Shown: one piece after another, positions 52,659 to 62,737 of the stretch
Layout of the letters: each line of letters opens with the position of its first letter
How positions within the stretch are numbered: the first letter of the stretch is position 1
Assembly (NCBI RefSeq): GCF_002197755.1
Contig: NZ_NHOT01000003.1
Span: 124,001 to 188,000, forward strand
From: Pedobacter sp. AJM
GTDB taxonomy: Bacteria; Bacteroidota; Bacteroidia; Sphingobacteriales; Sphingobacteriaceae
DNA: 64,000 bases
Direction of reading: 5' to 3'
The notes under the pieces: generated by a model
Told to the model about the DNA's origin: nothing
The model's input: only the letters and a program-made list of their open reading frames with translations
Databases searched by the model: none
Position numbers and translations under genes: made by a program

Positions 52659-53393
52659 TTGGCATATTTAGAAATACAGCCCCACCCGGCATTGCAACCT
52701 TATATCGATGCCTATTGGATCTCTGAAATTACAGAATATACACTTAACCAAACCAAAATCCTTCCTGATGGCTGTGTGGACATCATTTTTAATATTGAAA
52801 ATGAATACCGAACCGAAGCAGGCCGTATATTAATGAAAAGTGAAGCCATTTACCTTATAGGCACCATGATGCGCTTCAAAGAATACAAAACGATAGGTAA
52901 AGCCAAACTATTAGGTATCCGTTTTAAACCCGGAGCGTTTTCTTATTTTTTTAACCTTTCTTCATTACACGAATTTACAGATCAAAGCATTGAACTTAAA
53001 AATATTGCACTTCCTGTAATTCATCGCATCGACGAATATACGCCTGCATATCTTGATCAATTTCTTCTTCATAAATTATCTCCACCTAAATATTCAATTA
53101 TCCACATCATTAAAGAAATACAGAATCAAAATGGCCAGTCAAGAGTAGGTGATATTGCTAAGAAACACTTTACCACACCAAGGCAATTGGAAAGACACTT
53201 TAAAAATTCAGTTGGCGTAAGTCCAAAAGACTTTATCAGCCTGGTGCGCTACCGGTTTGTCAGCTCGAAAATTAAAACCAATACTTCAGGCAAGTGTTTA
53301 GCCGAACTCGCATTCGAATCTGGTTACTACGATCATGCGCATCTTACAAAAGAAATCAAAAGATTTACCGGATCGGTTCCTTCACAACTATAG
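52659..53393 (+). CDS. AraC-family transcription regulator
   Basis: A 244-residue regulator. The N-terminal part (HPALQPYIDAYWISE, LPDGCVDIIFNIENEYR) is the DUF6597-like effector domain often paired with AraC HTHs. The C-terminal 90 residues have two helix-turn-helix motifs (IAKKHFTTPRQLERHFKNSV, and CLAELAFESGYYDHAHLTKE). No ATG lies at the N-terminus; a TTG at 52659 fits homologue length. It may be co-transcribed with the upstream ligase gene. Confidence 0.8.
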   Translation: MAYLEIQPHPALQPYIDAYWISEITEYTLNQTKILPDGCVDIIFNIENEYRTEAGRILMKSEAIYLIGTMMRFKEYKTIGKAKLLGIRFKPGAFSYFFNLSSLHEFTDQSIELKNIALPVIHRIDEYTPAYLDQFLLHKLSPPKYSIIHIIKEIQNQNGQSRVGDIAKKHFTTPRQLERHFKNSVGVSPKDFISLVRYRFVSSKIKTNTSGKCLAELAFESGYYDHAHLTKEIKRFTGSVPSQL

Positions 53394-53435
53394 ATTTTGT
53401 CGCTTTTTTACAAAGTGAAATCCTTGACCACGCCG

Positions 53436-53443
53436 TATATTTG
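53436..53443 (+). promoter_or_regulatory. -7 box of the VOC gene
   Basis: TATATTTG matches TAnnTTTG, 12 bases before the ATG at 53456. It lies after the AraC gene stop and argues against the earlier in-frame start at 53294. Confidence 0.4.
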
Positions 53444-53455
53444 ATAAAAATAACT

Positions 53456-53848
53456 ATGGTAAAATTTAGCTACACAATACTTTACGTTAAAAACGTATCC
53501 GAATCGATTGAGTTTTATGAAAAAGCATTCGGTTTTAAAAGAAAATTGATTACTCCCGAAAATAATTATGGTGAATTATTAAGTGGTGATACAATTATTT
53601 CATTTGCTGATGTGCAACTTGCCACTTCAAACCTATCAAGTGGCTTTAACTTAAGTAAAAGAAACCAAAAACCATTTGGCATAGAACTGGGTTTCACAAC
53701 GGAAAATGTAGAAATTGTTTTTAATCAGGCAGTGAAAATGGGCGCGACTCCACTGGAAAAAATGAAAATAAAACCCTGGGGGCAAGCTGTAGCTTATGTT
53801 CAGGATATTAATGGATTTCTAATTGAAATCTGCTCTCCTATGGCTTAA
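53456..53848 (+). CDS. VOC-family (glyoxalase-like) protein
   Basis: A 130-residue vicinal-oxygen-chelate fold protein (MVKFSYTILYVKNVSESIEF, GYENAFGF-like YEKAFGFKRKL, then WGQAVAYVQDINGFLIEICS). Related to bleomycin-resistance and dioxygenase folds; substrate unknown. The metal ligands are partly replaced: the His expected at the N-terminus is Tyr/Ile, so the metal site may be lost. The 163-base-upstream ATG in the same frame would overlap the AraC gene and is rejected. Confidence 0.75.
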   Translation: MVKFSYTILYVKNVSESIEFYEKAFGFKRKLITPENNYGELLSGDTIISFADVQLATSNLSSGFNLSKRNQKPFGIELGFTTENVEIVFNQAVKMGATPLEKMKIKPWGQAVAYVQDINGFLIEICSPMA

Positions 53849-53910
53849 TGAGTAGTCTCACGAAATAAGAAATAATGTGAAAGAAACTGCTTGTCAAAAA
53901 TTAAAATAAG

Positions 53911-53934
53911 GAGGGGTGAACCACTACCCCTCCA
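53911..53934. terminator. Hairpin after the VOC gene
   Basis: GGAGGGGT pairs perfectly with ACCCCTCC, eight-base loop, between the convergent VOC and GH28 genes. The T run is weak on both strands, so termination efficiency is doubtful. Confidence 0.5.
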
Positions 53935-54108
53935 CTATTAATCAACTAATTAACCTAATAAACTCATCAAAAATAAAGATCACAATTGGTTATTCCAAAC
54001 AAATGCAACAAAATTGCTTTAAAAAATAAAAGCAGAGTTTTGGATGGTCTTAATGATTAAATTATGCAAATACCCGATAATCAGAGATAGGAAAAACTTC
54101 AAATCTGT

Positions 54109-55524
54109 TTATTGAGCAGCTGTATTTTCCTGAAAGTTTGATAAAACAATCCTTTTTACGTTTTTCTGCACCAGTGCTTTTCCAGCGTAAGATGGTTTGT
54201 TTGGTCCCCAAATAACTTCACTGTTATTCAAACTGATGTTTCCGGTATTTTCAAAGTAAAAGCCAGCAATTGCACTTTTCACCAAACCTTCCACATTACT
54301 TGGCCGGCGGTCATAAATACCACCTGTTTCTTTCGTGGTTTTATTTATCTTCACACTCACCTGGTCGAAATGAATATTGGACACTTTATCCTGACTTTCA
54401 GCACTGATATAAACGCCGCTTTCTCCTGTACAACGGATATTGCTGAAATAAATATTACTTACCGCTCCAACATTTCCTTTGGTTTGTCCCTTAGGTAAAC
54501 GCCAGCCCGCATCTTTGTTATTGGTGGTTGCTCTCGGGTAAGCAGTAATATAAATGGGTTCAGATTTCCCCCACCAAACATCTGTAAAAAGCCTTGATTC
54601 AATAATTAAGTTTGAAAAAATAACGTCACTTACCGTTCCTTCATCTCTGTTTTGGATACCCACACCCCGATTACTGTTTACAATATTACAGTTATTGATC
54701 AGAACCTTACTGATCCGATCCATATTCTCTGAGCCAATTTTAATGGCACAAGAACTGGAAGTCATGGTGCAATTACTGATTACAATATTTTCACAAGCAC
54801 CATATTCCTCAAACTCACGCCTGTTTTTAAGACAAATGCAATCATCACCTGATTCGATGTAACAATTTGTGATTCTTACATTTTTACTATGATCTAAGTC
54901 TATCCCATCGCTATTTCTGATTTTGATGCTGTTCAATAAGGTAATATTAGAGATCGAAACATCATTACAACCAATGAGGTGAACGGTCCAGTAGGCTGAA
55001 TTTTGAAAGGTAACGCCATCAATATTTAGCTTTTTACAATCAGTAAGCGTAAGCAGATGTGGCCTCGGGTCTACGATTTCAAAAGGCTTTAATACATAAG
55101 AGTCTTCAATTTCTGTTCCCATAAAGGATATGCCATTACCATCCAAAATTCCGGTCCCGGTAATACTCGCTTGTTGTAGTTTTTCGCCTCCTATCCAAAT
55201 GGTTCCTTCTCCTTTATTTTCCCTGAACGCACTTTTGGTATATAATTTCTCATCCGGACTGGCAAGAATTTTTGCTCCACCTTCAATTTTTAAATCCACA
55301 AACGATTTTAGATCGAAGGGGCCAGCAAGGAAAACATGACCGGCGGGAACCAATACCTGACCACCACCAGCAGCAGAACAGGCATCTATAGCTTTTTGAA
55401 TGGCTTTGGCATCATTCGTTTTGCCATCGCCGATAGCACCATAATTTTTGATATTAAACTTTTGTTGGGCAGTGGCATAGAAGGAAATCAACAGCGAAAA
55501 AATAATCAGGATCTTAAATTTCAT
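54109..55524 (-). CDS. Polygalacturonase-like glycoside hydrolase, GH28
   Basis: A 471-residue secreted parallel beta-helix enzyme. Signal peptide: LLISFYATAQ. The pectin-lyase-like start FNIKNYGAIGDGKTNDAKAIQKAI is standard. The GH28 catalytic Asp residues are in IRNSDGIDLDHS and SGDDCICLK; AIKIGSEN and RGVGIQNRDEG follow. The canonical GHG is not seen in that form. It would cleave galacturonan or a related uronic glycan. The ATG at 55522-55524 is chosen because the longer frame would overlap the symporter gene. Confidence 0.85.
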   Translation of the reverse strand: MKFKILIIFSLLISFYATAQQKFNIKNYGAIGDGKTNDAKAIQKAIDACSAAGGGQVLVPAGHVFLAGPFDLKSFVDLKIEGGAKILASPDEKLYTKSAFRENKGEGTIWIGGEKLQQASITGTGILDGNGISFMGTEIEDSYVLKPFEIVDPRPHLLTLTDCKKLNIDGVTFQNSAYWTVHLIGCNDVSISNITLLNSIKIRNSDGIDLDHSKNVRITNCYIESGDDCICLKNRREFEEYGACENIVISNCTMTSSSCAIKIGSENMDRISKVLINNCNIVNSNRGVGIQNRDEGTVSDVIFSNLIIESRLFTDVWWGKSEPIYITAYPRATTNNKDAGWRLPKGQTKGNVGAVSNIYFSNIRCTGESGVYISAESQDKVSNIHFDQVSVKINKTTKETGGIYDRRPSNVEGLVKSAIAGFYFENTGNISLNNSEVIWGPNKPSYAGKALVQKNVKRIVLSNFQENTAAQ

Positions 55525-55571
55525 TTTAGTTAAAGTTGGTTCATTTTTAAAGATTATCATTATGAGAAAGA

Positions 55572-57200
55572 CTACCAGAACACGGTATAAAGTGCAGCCA
55601 AAATACCACAAATGATTACCGCAGCAACTGTAAAAGCAGGTGTTACTTTGAACATGCTGCGATCAATCTCAAGACCCTGTGGATTGTCTTTACTTTTGGG
55701 ATCAGTTAAGGTTACCAGTACCATTAGTATCATAATAATGACAAATACCCATGACATTCTGTTCAGAAATGGAATCGGAGCGATCCATCCTTCAGTTAAT
55801 ACGGGTAAAAATTTAAATAGCATTGACAATGGAATGGTGACAAGTGCTGCTGATAATGCGGCACGTGAAGTGGTTTTTTTCCAAAAAAAGCCAAATAGAA
55901 AAATCGCAAAGATGCCTGGAGAAATAAACCCTACGTACTCCTGAATAAACTGATAAACCTGATCAAAACTACGTAATGCCGGTGCCACAACTATTGCAAT
56001 TAAGGAAGCCACCACAACCGACCACCGTCCGATGGCAACCAATCTTCTCTCAGAAGCATCTGGTTTAATAAATTTTTTATAGATATCAAGCGTAAAGATA
56101 GTCGCTATACTATTTGATTTTCCGGCAAGTGAAGCTACAATAGCGGCCGTTAACGCCGCGAAAGCCAGACCTTTTATACCCACCGGCAATAAATTCATTA
56201 ATACAGGGTAAGCATGGTCTGGCTTGACAATGCCACTCGCATCAAGCATTTCCTGTTGAAAATAGCCGCGCTGATAGAGTACAAAAGCAGCAATACCTGG
56301 AATAACCACAATTACAGGAATCAGAAGTTTTAAGAATGCGGCAAAAATTAATCCACTCCGGCCGGTTTTTAAATCTGCACCCAATGCCCGTTGTACAATA
56401 TATTGGTTGCATCCCCAGTAGTTCAGGTTATTGATCCAAAGTCCACCAACTAATACTGCAATGCCTGGCAATTCATGATAAAACTTATCTCCTTTAGAAA
56501 AAATCATGTGAAAGTGATCTGAAGCTTCTGATCGCAAAAGCGGAAGTGCACCCAGCACCGTTTGCGTATCCAGTTTTTCAGCAACGAGTTTCAATGCCAT
56601 GTAACAGGTAATCAATCCGCCAGCCACCAAAACAATCACCTGTATCACATCTGTGTATCCTATCACCTTCATTCCGCCAAGGGTGATGATGGCAGAAAAA
56701 ATCGCCAGAAATATGATGCAGGTACTAAAAGGGATTCCGGTAATGGTTTCAATGGCAATTGCACCCAGAAAAAAGATAGATGTTAGATTAACAAATACAT
56801 AAACCAAAAGCCAGAAAACAGCCATTAGCGTACTTACGGTATTGTTATAGCGCTGAGACAAAAACTGCGGCATGGTATAAATCTTGTTCTTCAGGTATAT
56901 GGGCAGAAAAAATACCGCAACAATAATCAATGTTGCTGCAGCCATCCATTCGTAACTGGCTATAGCCAGCCCCATAGCAAAACCAGAACCAGACATCCCG
57001 ATAAAATGTTCAGCCGAAATATTGGAAGCGATAATGGAAGCACCGATTGCCCACCAGGTTAATGAACCTTCTGCCAAAAAATAATCTTTCGTATCTGTCT
57101 GCTTCTTTTTCTTACTTCTGTAAACCCAATAACCGTAGGCCGATACGATAATAAAGTATATAAAAAATACGGCACAATCAAGTGCAGAAAGGTGATTCAT
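55572..57200 (-). CDS. Sodium/solute symporter, SLC5 family
   Basis: A 542-residue membrane transporter with about 14 predicted helices (e.g. AAATLIIVAVFFLPIYL, TLGGMKVIGYTDVIQVIVLV, SIATIFTLDIYKKF). The SSS/SGLT fold signature is present: FLAEGSLTWWAIGASIIASNISAEHFIG and GLAFAALTAAIVASLAGKSNS. It would import a sugar, inositol or uronate with sodium. It sits between GH28 and LacI genes in the same direction, 47 bases upstream of GH28's start, forming a likely operon. Confidence 0.9.
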   Translation of the reverse strand: MNHLSALDCAVFFIYFIIVSAYGYWVYRSKKKKQTDTKDYFLAEGSLTWWAIGASIIASNISAEHFIGMSGSGFAMGLAIASYEWMAAATLIIVAVFFLPIYLKNKIYTMPQFLSQRYNNTVSTLMAVFWLLVYVFVNLTSIFFLGAIAIETITGIPFSTCIIFLAIFSAIITLGGMKVIGYTDVIQVIVLVAGGLITCYMALKLVAEKLDTQTVLGALPLLRSEASDHFHMIFSKGDKFYHELPGIAVLVGGLWINNLNYWGCNQYIVQRALGADLKTGRSGLIFAAFLKLLIPVIVVIPGIAAFVLYQRGYFQQEMLDASGIVKPDHAYPVLMNLLPVGIKGLAFAALTAAIVASLAGKSNSIATIFTLDIYKKFIKPDASERRLVAIGRWSVVVASLIAIVVAPALRSFDQVYQFIQEYVGFISPGIFAIFLFGFFWKKTTSRAALSAALVTIPLSMLFKFLPVLTEGWIAPIPFLNRMSWVFVIIMILMVLVTLTDPKSKDNPQGLEIDRSMFKVTPAFTVAAVIICGILAALYTVFW

Positions 57201-57277
57201 ATTAGATCCTTATATATTTGGTTTTTTCTAAAAATCAGAAAAAAATTGAATGTTAACTGCCGAATGCTTTTATTTAA

Positions 57278-57300
57278 TTACTTAAACGTTTTCGGTTAAG
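57278..57300. promoter_or_regulatory. Candidate LacI-type operator (symporter)
   Basis: TTACTTAAACG followed by TTTTCGGTTAAG, an imperfect palindrome upstream of the symporter gene. Its first 11 bases are identical to the inverse of the element at 58630-58649. Confidence 0.5.
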
Positions 57301-57327
57301 CGATGATAAATTTTACTATTCAGGTAT

Positions 57328-58335
57328 TCAGCAACTGGTAGATTCCCTTTTAATCAATGTTGATTTAAGGATAATATCCTGGTTATCACCATGGCCTTTT
57401 TTATTTAAAATTTTAAACAAACAAATGGCAGCTTCACGCCCAATCTCAAAGGCGGGTTGTGTAATCGTTGTCAATGCGGGGTTGAGCAAGTGCGCCGTAG
57501 CCTGGTTAGAAAAACTGATAATTTTAATATCTTCCGGAATCCGGAACCGGAGTGCCTTACATGCCGTGTAGGCAGGAATGACAAACTCTTCTATTGATGA
57601 AAAAAGGGCATCTGGCTGATGCAGACTTAATAATGCCCTGATCTGATGCAGATTTTGTTCCTCATCATTTACATATTTAATAATCAAATTCGTATCTACC
57701 GTTAATCCCTTGGCTTCAAGGGCATCTTTGAAACCTGAAAACCTGGCTTTACCGGCAGGCAAATTTTCTAAACCATACAGATAAGCTATTTTTTTACAAC
57801 CGCACTCAATTAAATGAACGGTTGCGTCGAATGAAATTTCATAATCATCAGTGGTCACATTGTAGGCATCAAGATTTTTATAAACCCGGTCAAAAAAAAC
57901 CAAAGGTACTTTCTTAACCAGGTTTTTGTAGTAATCGCCATTGTATTCGCTGCTTGATACTGATGTTAAAATCCCATCTACCCTCCCATTCAGCAAACTA
58001 TTAATGAAAGACATTTCCATTTCAATGTCTTCGTGGGTTTGATAAATCAGTACATGATGGCCATATTTTCTGACAATTTCTTCAATCCCCTTGATGGCGC
58101 GCGAAAAGAAATTATTCGCCACAAACGGAATGATTACGGCAATGGTTTTAGTTTTATTACTTCTTAAATTACTGGCTGCAGGATTTGGCGTATAGTTGAG
58201 CTGCTTGGCCAGATCCCAAACCCTGTTTTTTGTTTTTAAACTGATTTCGTAGCTATCATTAAGTGCCTTTGAAACAGTTGCAATAGAAATATTGAGTTCC
58301 TGTGCCAATCGCTTAATATTAACCTCTCCAGACAT
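57328..58335 (-). CDS. LacI-family transcription regulator
   Basis: A 335-residue repressor. The N-terminal HTH (VNIKRLAQELNISIATVSKALNDSYEIS) and hinge helix (PAASNLRS) are typical. The rest is the periplasmic-binding-like sensor domain (KTIAVIIPFVANNFFSRAIKG, DGILTSVSS, YNVTTDDYEISFDATVHLI). It would bind an operator when no inducer is present; the inducer may be a sugar or inositol from this locus. Same strand as the symporter and GH28 genes, with 127 bases between it and the symporter start. Confidence 0.92.
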   Translation of the reverse strand: MSGEVNIKRLAQELNISIATVSKALNDSYEISLKTKNRVWDLAKQLNYTPNPAASNLRSNKTKTIAVIIPFVANNFFSRAIKGIEEIVRKYGHHVLIYQTHEDIEMEMSFINSLLNGRVDGILTSVSSSEYNGDYYKNLVKKVPLVFFDRVYKNLDAYNVTTDDYEISFDATVHLIECGCKKIAYLYGLENLPAGKARFSGFKDALEAKGLTVDTNLIIKYVNDEEQNLHQIRALLSLHQPDALFSSIEEFVIPAYTACKALRFRIPEDIKIISFSNQATAHLLNPALTTITQPAFEIGREAAICLFKILNKKGHGDNQDIILKSTLIKRESTSC

Positions 58336-58629
58336 TCTTTATTATTTATGTTTTGTTTGATTTATTATTCAGATAGTTCCAAAATCCATTCTTGAAGTGC
58401 CGAATATGAAATGAACTTATCAGCGATAACCGGCTGAACTTCATAAAAATACTAATTCCCTTAACCTTATCTGATTTCAATTACGAAAATATAAAATAAT
58501 TGTCACAATAATACTTCAACCAAAACAGGAAAGACATTATTAAAACCCACTGACTATAAGCAAACTAACCATAAATTCAACAATATTTATCTAACAATTA
58601 ATTTCCTTACTAGTAGGTTTGATCTGATT
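58336..58629. other. Divergent region upstream of lacI and inositol oxygenase
   Basis: AT-rich with no gene or RNA recognised. Together with 58630-58734 it must hold the promoters of both flanking genes. Confidence 0.35.
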
Positions 58630-58649
58630 TTACGTAATCGTTTAAGTAA
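58630..58649. promoter_or_regulatory. Candidate LacI-type operator (inositol oxygenase)
   Basis: TTACGTAATCGTTTAAGTAA, a near-palindrome around a central CG (TTAC.TAA.CG.TTA.GTAA), about 85 bases ahead of the inositol oxygenase start. The inverse shares TTACTTAAACG with the element at 57278. Confidence 0.55.
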
Positions 58650-58734
58650 ATAAAAACCCTTGATCATGAAAATTTAAGCATTCAAAAACTCAATTTTATA
58701 CCATAAAAAATTTAACCAAATCATTTCTAATCTT

Positions 58735-59622
58735 ATGGGAAACGAAAATATAGTTTCGAAGGATGATCACAATCCTTTAAAAAACCTTGATCAATGGGAA
58801 GAAGATTTATTAGTCCGTTATCCTGATCCAACCAGCATTAATGCAGATAAAAAGGAAGATCAGTTCAGAAATTATGAAGAAACTGAAAAAGATGGTGTAA
58901 GAGAATTTTACCGGTTGAACCATACTTACCAAACCTATGATTTTGTGCAGCAGAAAAAAGCTGATTATTTGAAGTTTGATAAAGAAGAAATGCCCATCTG
59001 GAGTGCTTTTGATTTCTTAAATAAACTCGTTGATGATTCTGATCCGGATACAGATTTAGATCAGATGCAGCATCTTTTACAAACTTCTGAAGCCATACGC
59101 AATGATGGGCACCCGGACTGGATGGTTTTAGTGGGATTGATCCACGATATGGGAAAAGTACTTTGCTTATATGGTGAACCACAGTGGGCAGTGGTTGGAG
59201 ATACCTTTCCGGTGGGCTGTGCCTATTCAGATAAAATTGTTTATTCAGAATTTTTCAGTGCAAATCCGGATTTTAACAATCCCGTTTATCAAACCAAACT
59301 GGGTGTATATACCCAAAACTGTGGTTTGGATCAGGTGCATATGTCGTGGGGCCATGATGAATATGTATACCACATGATGAAACCATACCTTCCGGAACAG
59401 GGATTATATATGCTTCGTTACCACTCCTTTTATGCGCAGCACCGCGAAAATGCCTATGATCATCTGATGAATGAAAAAGACCATGAGCTATTTAAATGGG
59501 TAAGGTTATTTAATCCATATGATTTGTATTCCAAAAACCCGAACCAAAAAAGCTGGGAAGAGTTAAAGCCGTATTATCAGGCATTGGTGGCAAAATACCT
59601 GCCTGCTACCATTAAATTTTAA
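58735..59622 (+). CDS. miox: Myo-inositol oxygenase
   Basis: A 295-residue non-heme di-iron oxygenase that converts myo-inositol to D-glucuronate. It has the HD-type motif GLIHDMGKVL, the downstream GHDEYVYHMMK, and the LRYHSFYAQHRENAYDHLMN segment with more iron-ligand His. DWMVLVG.. and GAFPVG-like DTFPVGCAYSDKIV match the family. Full length. In a Bacteroidota carbohydrate locus it suggests use of inositol or linked uronate. It is divergent from the LacI gene and is followed by SusC 58 bases later. Confidence 0.92.
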   Translation: MGNENIVSKDDHNPLKNLDQWEEDLLVRYPDPTSINADKKEDQFRNYEETEKDGVREFYRLNHTYQTYDFVQQKKADYLKFDKEEMPIWSAFDFLNKLVDDSDPDTDLDQMQHLLQTSEAIRNDGHPDWMVLVGLIHDMGKVLCLYGEPQWAVVGDTFPVGCAYSDKIVYSEFFSANPDFNNPVYQTKLGVYTQNCGLDQVHMSWGHDEYVYHMMKPYLPEQGLYMLRYHSFYAQHRENAYDHLMNEKDHELFKWVRLFNPYDLYSKNPNQKSWEELKPYYQALVAKYLPATIKF

Positions 59623-59680
59623 GTAAAAAACAATATAAACAAATAAAACAAACCATTTATGAACTTAATTTTACCCTACC

Positions 59681-62600
59681 ATGCGCATTAAAATGATCAG
59701 CTTAAAACGTAGTAGCATATTTTTGTTGCTATTTTTCATTGGGCAGTCTTTTAATATTGCATATGCTCAATCAGAGCGAAAAATCTCTGGAAATTTATTA
59801 GACAACACTAACCAACCGATTATTGGCGCTTCAGTTTCCGTAAAAGGAACGGAAAAAGTTACCTCTACAGGAGCCGGCGGTTCATTTAGCATTTCTGCTA
59901 AAACCGGCGATAAAATCCTTTTTAGTTTTTTAGGTTACCAAACAAAAGAACTTACCGTAGGTGCACCGTCAACCTATCAGGTAATGATTACCGAATCAAC
60001 CGCTTCATTAACTGATGTGGTGGTAGTAGGTTATGGTAAAAGTTCAAGAAAAGCATTAACCAGCTCTATCTCTACGGTTAAAGGTGATGATTTAAATAAA
60101 GGTGCAATTAGTGATATTGGCCAGATGTTACAAGGTAAAGTACCGGGATTAAACATTACCAGAAGTGGAGATCCAAGTCAAAATGCAGCAATCATTATGC
60201 GTGGTGCATCAACCCTTCGTGAAGGTGCGCAATCGCCATTATTTGTTATTGACGGCGTAGTTGGTGCAGATATTTCTATTCTTGCGCCAGATGATATTGC
60301 TTCAATCGATGTACTGAAAGATGCTGCCGCTGCCGCTATTTATGGTAACAGGGCTGCAAATGGTGTAATTATGGTCACCACCAAAAGAGGTGTTGCAGGT
60401 GCAACACAAATTACTTACAATGGGTACTTTGGTATTGAAAACGTATCTAATCGATATGACATGATGAATGCTGATCAATTGAAGGCATTTCTGGCAAAGA
60501 ACAATTCTGCCCTTACCCCAGCAAATGATAAAGGTGCCAATACCAATTGGCAAAATGAGGTTCAAAGAAGCGATGCTTTATCATATAATCATAATATCTC
60601 TTTAAGTGGAGGTACCGACAAGACTACTTACAATGCCAGCTTAAATTATTTTAAACAAGATGGAATTATTAAAACTAGTGATTTAAATAGATTTATCGGC
60701 CGCATCGGAATTGAACAAAAAGCATTAAATGATAAGTTAAAAATTGGATTGAACATTAGCAATTCTATAACCAACGCTAATCTGGTTCCGTATCGCAATA
60801 CGGTACTTTCGCAAATGCTTACCTACCTGCCAACATCGCCGGTAAAGAATGCAGATGGGTCTTATTTCGATAACTTAATCCAGACCAGTTATTACAATCC
60901 GGTTTCTATGCTTGAAAACGGTAGAGAGAACTTAAAGAATAAAAATATCTTAGGGAATTTAACTGTTAACTTAAAATTACCATTCGGCTTCTCTTACGAT
61001 GTTTCAGCATCATACCAGAATAGCCAAAACGTTTACGGTGCATTTTATAATAGCATTTATACTTCCAGGTATAACAATGTTAGAAATACGCCAGAGCCAC
61101 CTGCAACTCCATCCTTTGTAACCTTGGTGGGTAAAGATGGTTTGGCAGTAAGAAATGCCTATCAAAACACCAATAAAATTATAGAAACGTATTTAACCTG
61201 GAATAAAAAATTTGGCGACCATGACATTAATGCCGTGGTTGGGTATTCTTATCAGCAATCGTTAAATAATGATGGTTTTCAGGCTACCTCTACAAATTTT
61301 CCAATTAACCAGGTTAGTTATAATAATTTAAGTTTGGGAAACCCGTATGCGGTAACTGATTTTAGAGTCGATTTTAATCCAAATGTAACGTATCAGGAAA
61401 TTTTGATGATTTCTGATTTTGCAAGGGTAAATTATAATTATAAAAACAAATACCTCATTCAGGGATCGATCAGAAGAGATGGGTCTAATGTATTCGGAAT
61501 AAATGAAACTTGGGGCTATTATCCCTCTGTTGGTGCAGCATGGAACATTGATCAGGAAAATTTCTTTAAAAACGCAGGCGTTATCAAAACCCTTAAATTG
61601 AGAGGTAGTTATGGTATTGCCGGTAACTCGCTTGGTTTTGCCCCGTTGACTACTAAACTCATTTATGGACAGGTAGGACAATTTTATTATAACGGTTCGC
61701 CAAGAGAAGGTGCCTATGGTGCAATCCAAAATGAAAACCCTGATTTAAGATGGGAAAGAACCGCTACAACCAATCTTGGCTTAGATTTCGGACTATTTAA
61801 TGGCAGATTAACCGGATCAGTAGACGTGTATGATAAAAAAACAACAGACCTGATTTTGACATTTCCTGTAGATAATAACTTGTATCCAGGGCCACTTTAT
61901 ACTGCCAATGTGGGTAAACTGAGTAATAAAGGGATTGAAGTGGTTTTAAACGGTACACCAGTAAGCACTGATAACTTCAGCTGGACTACCGGATTTAATC
62001 TGGCACATAATCAAAATAAAATCATCACCTTATCTGATGATAGTAGATTCAATATCGAAGATCGGCTTACCGTTTCTCCTGACGGCGCAGGACAAAGTGG
62101 TGCTACCTTGCAAATACTTAAGCCAGGCCAACCAATCGGAACTTTTTTCACTTATAAATATGCAGGTAAAAATGCCAATGGTGTTTCACAGTATTATGAT
62201 GCTGCAGGAAACATAAAAACACAGAACCTGCTTAATAAAACAGACTATTATATTCTTGGAAATGCACAACCGAAAGCTTTATTGGGTTGGTCAAACAATA
62301 TCAGATATAAGAATTTTGATTTAAGTGTATTTATGAGAGCGGCATTAGGCGTTAAAATTATGAACGTTACACGTGCTGATTTATTCAGACCGAGCACTGC
62401 CCAATTCACCAATATTCCTGTAGAGGTTGAAAATGAGTCAACAGCTGATTTCAACTCTTATAAATATTCAAGCAGATTTATCGAAAACGGAAGCTACCTG
62501 CGTCTGGATAATGCTACACTAGGTTACACTTTTAAGAAGGGAGTTATTCCTGGTGTAAATTCTATCCGTTTGTATACTACAGCTAATAACTTGTTTGTAA

Positions 62601-62725
62601 TTACGGGCTATAAAGGCATCGACCCGGAGATCAACCAGGGCGGTACTGCTCCAGGGGTAGATACCAATAACTTTTATCCTAAAACCAGAACATTTTTATT
62701 CGGGTTAAACGTATCATTTAATTAA
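59681..62725 (+). CDS. SusC/RagA-type TonB-dependent outer-membrane transporter
   Basis: A 1014-residue outer-membrane transporter. Signal peptide (SIFLLLFFIGQSFNIAYAQ), carboxypeptidase-regulatory-like domain (IIGASVSVKGTEKVTSTGAGG), TonB box/plug (DVVVVGYGKSSRKALTSSIS, VFVIDGVVG-like LFVIDGVVGADIS, VLKDAAAAAIYGNRAANGVI), then the SusC barrel ending in Phe-Asn (LFGLNVSFN). It imports a glycan or related nutrient with its SusD partner, which begins 12 bases downstream. Confidence 0.95.
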   Translation: MRIKMISLKRSSIFLLLFFIGQSFNIAYAQSERKISGNLLDNTNQPIIGASVSVKGTEKVTSTGAGGSFSISAKTGDKILFSFLGYQTKELTVGAPSTYQVMITESTASLTDVVVVGYGKSSRKALTSSISTVKGDDLNKGAISDIGQMLQGKVPGLNITRSGDPSQNAAIIMRGASTLREGAQSPLFVIDGVVGADISILAPDDIASIDVLKDAAAAAIYGNRAANGVIMVTTKRGVAGATQITYNGYFGIENVSNRYDMMNADQLKAFLAKNNSALTPANDKGANTNWQNEVQRSDALSYNHNISLSGGTDKTTYNASLNYFKQDGIIKTSDLNRFIGRIGIEQKALNDKLKIGLNISNSITNANLVPYRNTVLSQMLTYLPTSPVKNADGSYFDNLIQTSYYNPVSMLENGRENLKNKNILGNLTVNLKLPFGFSYDVSASYQNSQNVYGAFYNSIYTSRYNNVRNTPEPPATPSFVTLVGKDGLAVRNAYQNTNKIIETYLTWNKKFGDHDINAVVGYSYQQSLNNDGFQATSTNFPINQVSYNNLSLGNPYAVTDFRVDFNPNVTYQEILMISDFARVNYNYKNKYLIQGSIRRDGSNVFGINETWGYYPSVGAAWNIDQENFFKNAGVIKTLKLRGSYGIAGNSLGFAPLTTKLIYGQVGQFYYNGSPREGAYGAIQNENPDLRWERTATTNLGLDFGLFNGRLTGSVDVYDKKTTDLILTFPVDNNLYPGPLYTANVGKLSNKGIEVVLNGTPVSTDNFSWTTGFNLAHNQNKIITLSDDSRFNIEDRLTVSPDGAGQSGATLQILKPGQPIGTFFTYKYAGKNANGVSQYYDAAGNIKTQNLLNKTDYYILGNAQPKALLGWSNNIRYKNFDLSVFMRAALGVKIMNVTRADLFRPSTAQFTNIPVEVENESTADFNSYKYSSRFIENGSYLRLDNATLGYTFKKGVIPGVNSIRLYTTANNLFVITGYKGIDPEINQGGTAPGVDTNNFYPKTRTFLFGLNVSFN

Positions 62726-62737
62726 AAAATACAAAAG

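Noticed and set aside
55525-55611. Upstream start of the GH28 gene
   Set aside because: It would overlap the symporter gene and precede the signal peptide; the ATG at 55522-55524 gives a normal exported enzyme.
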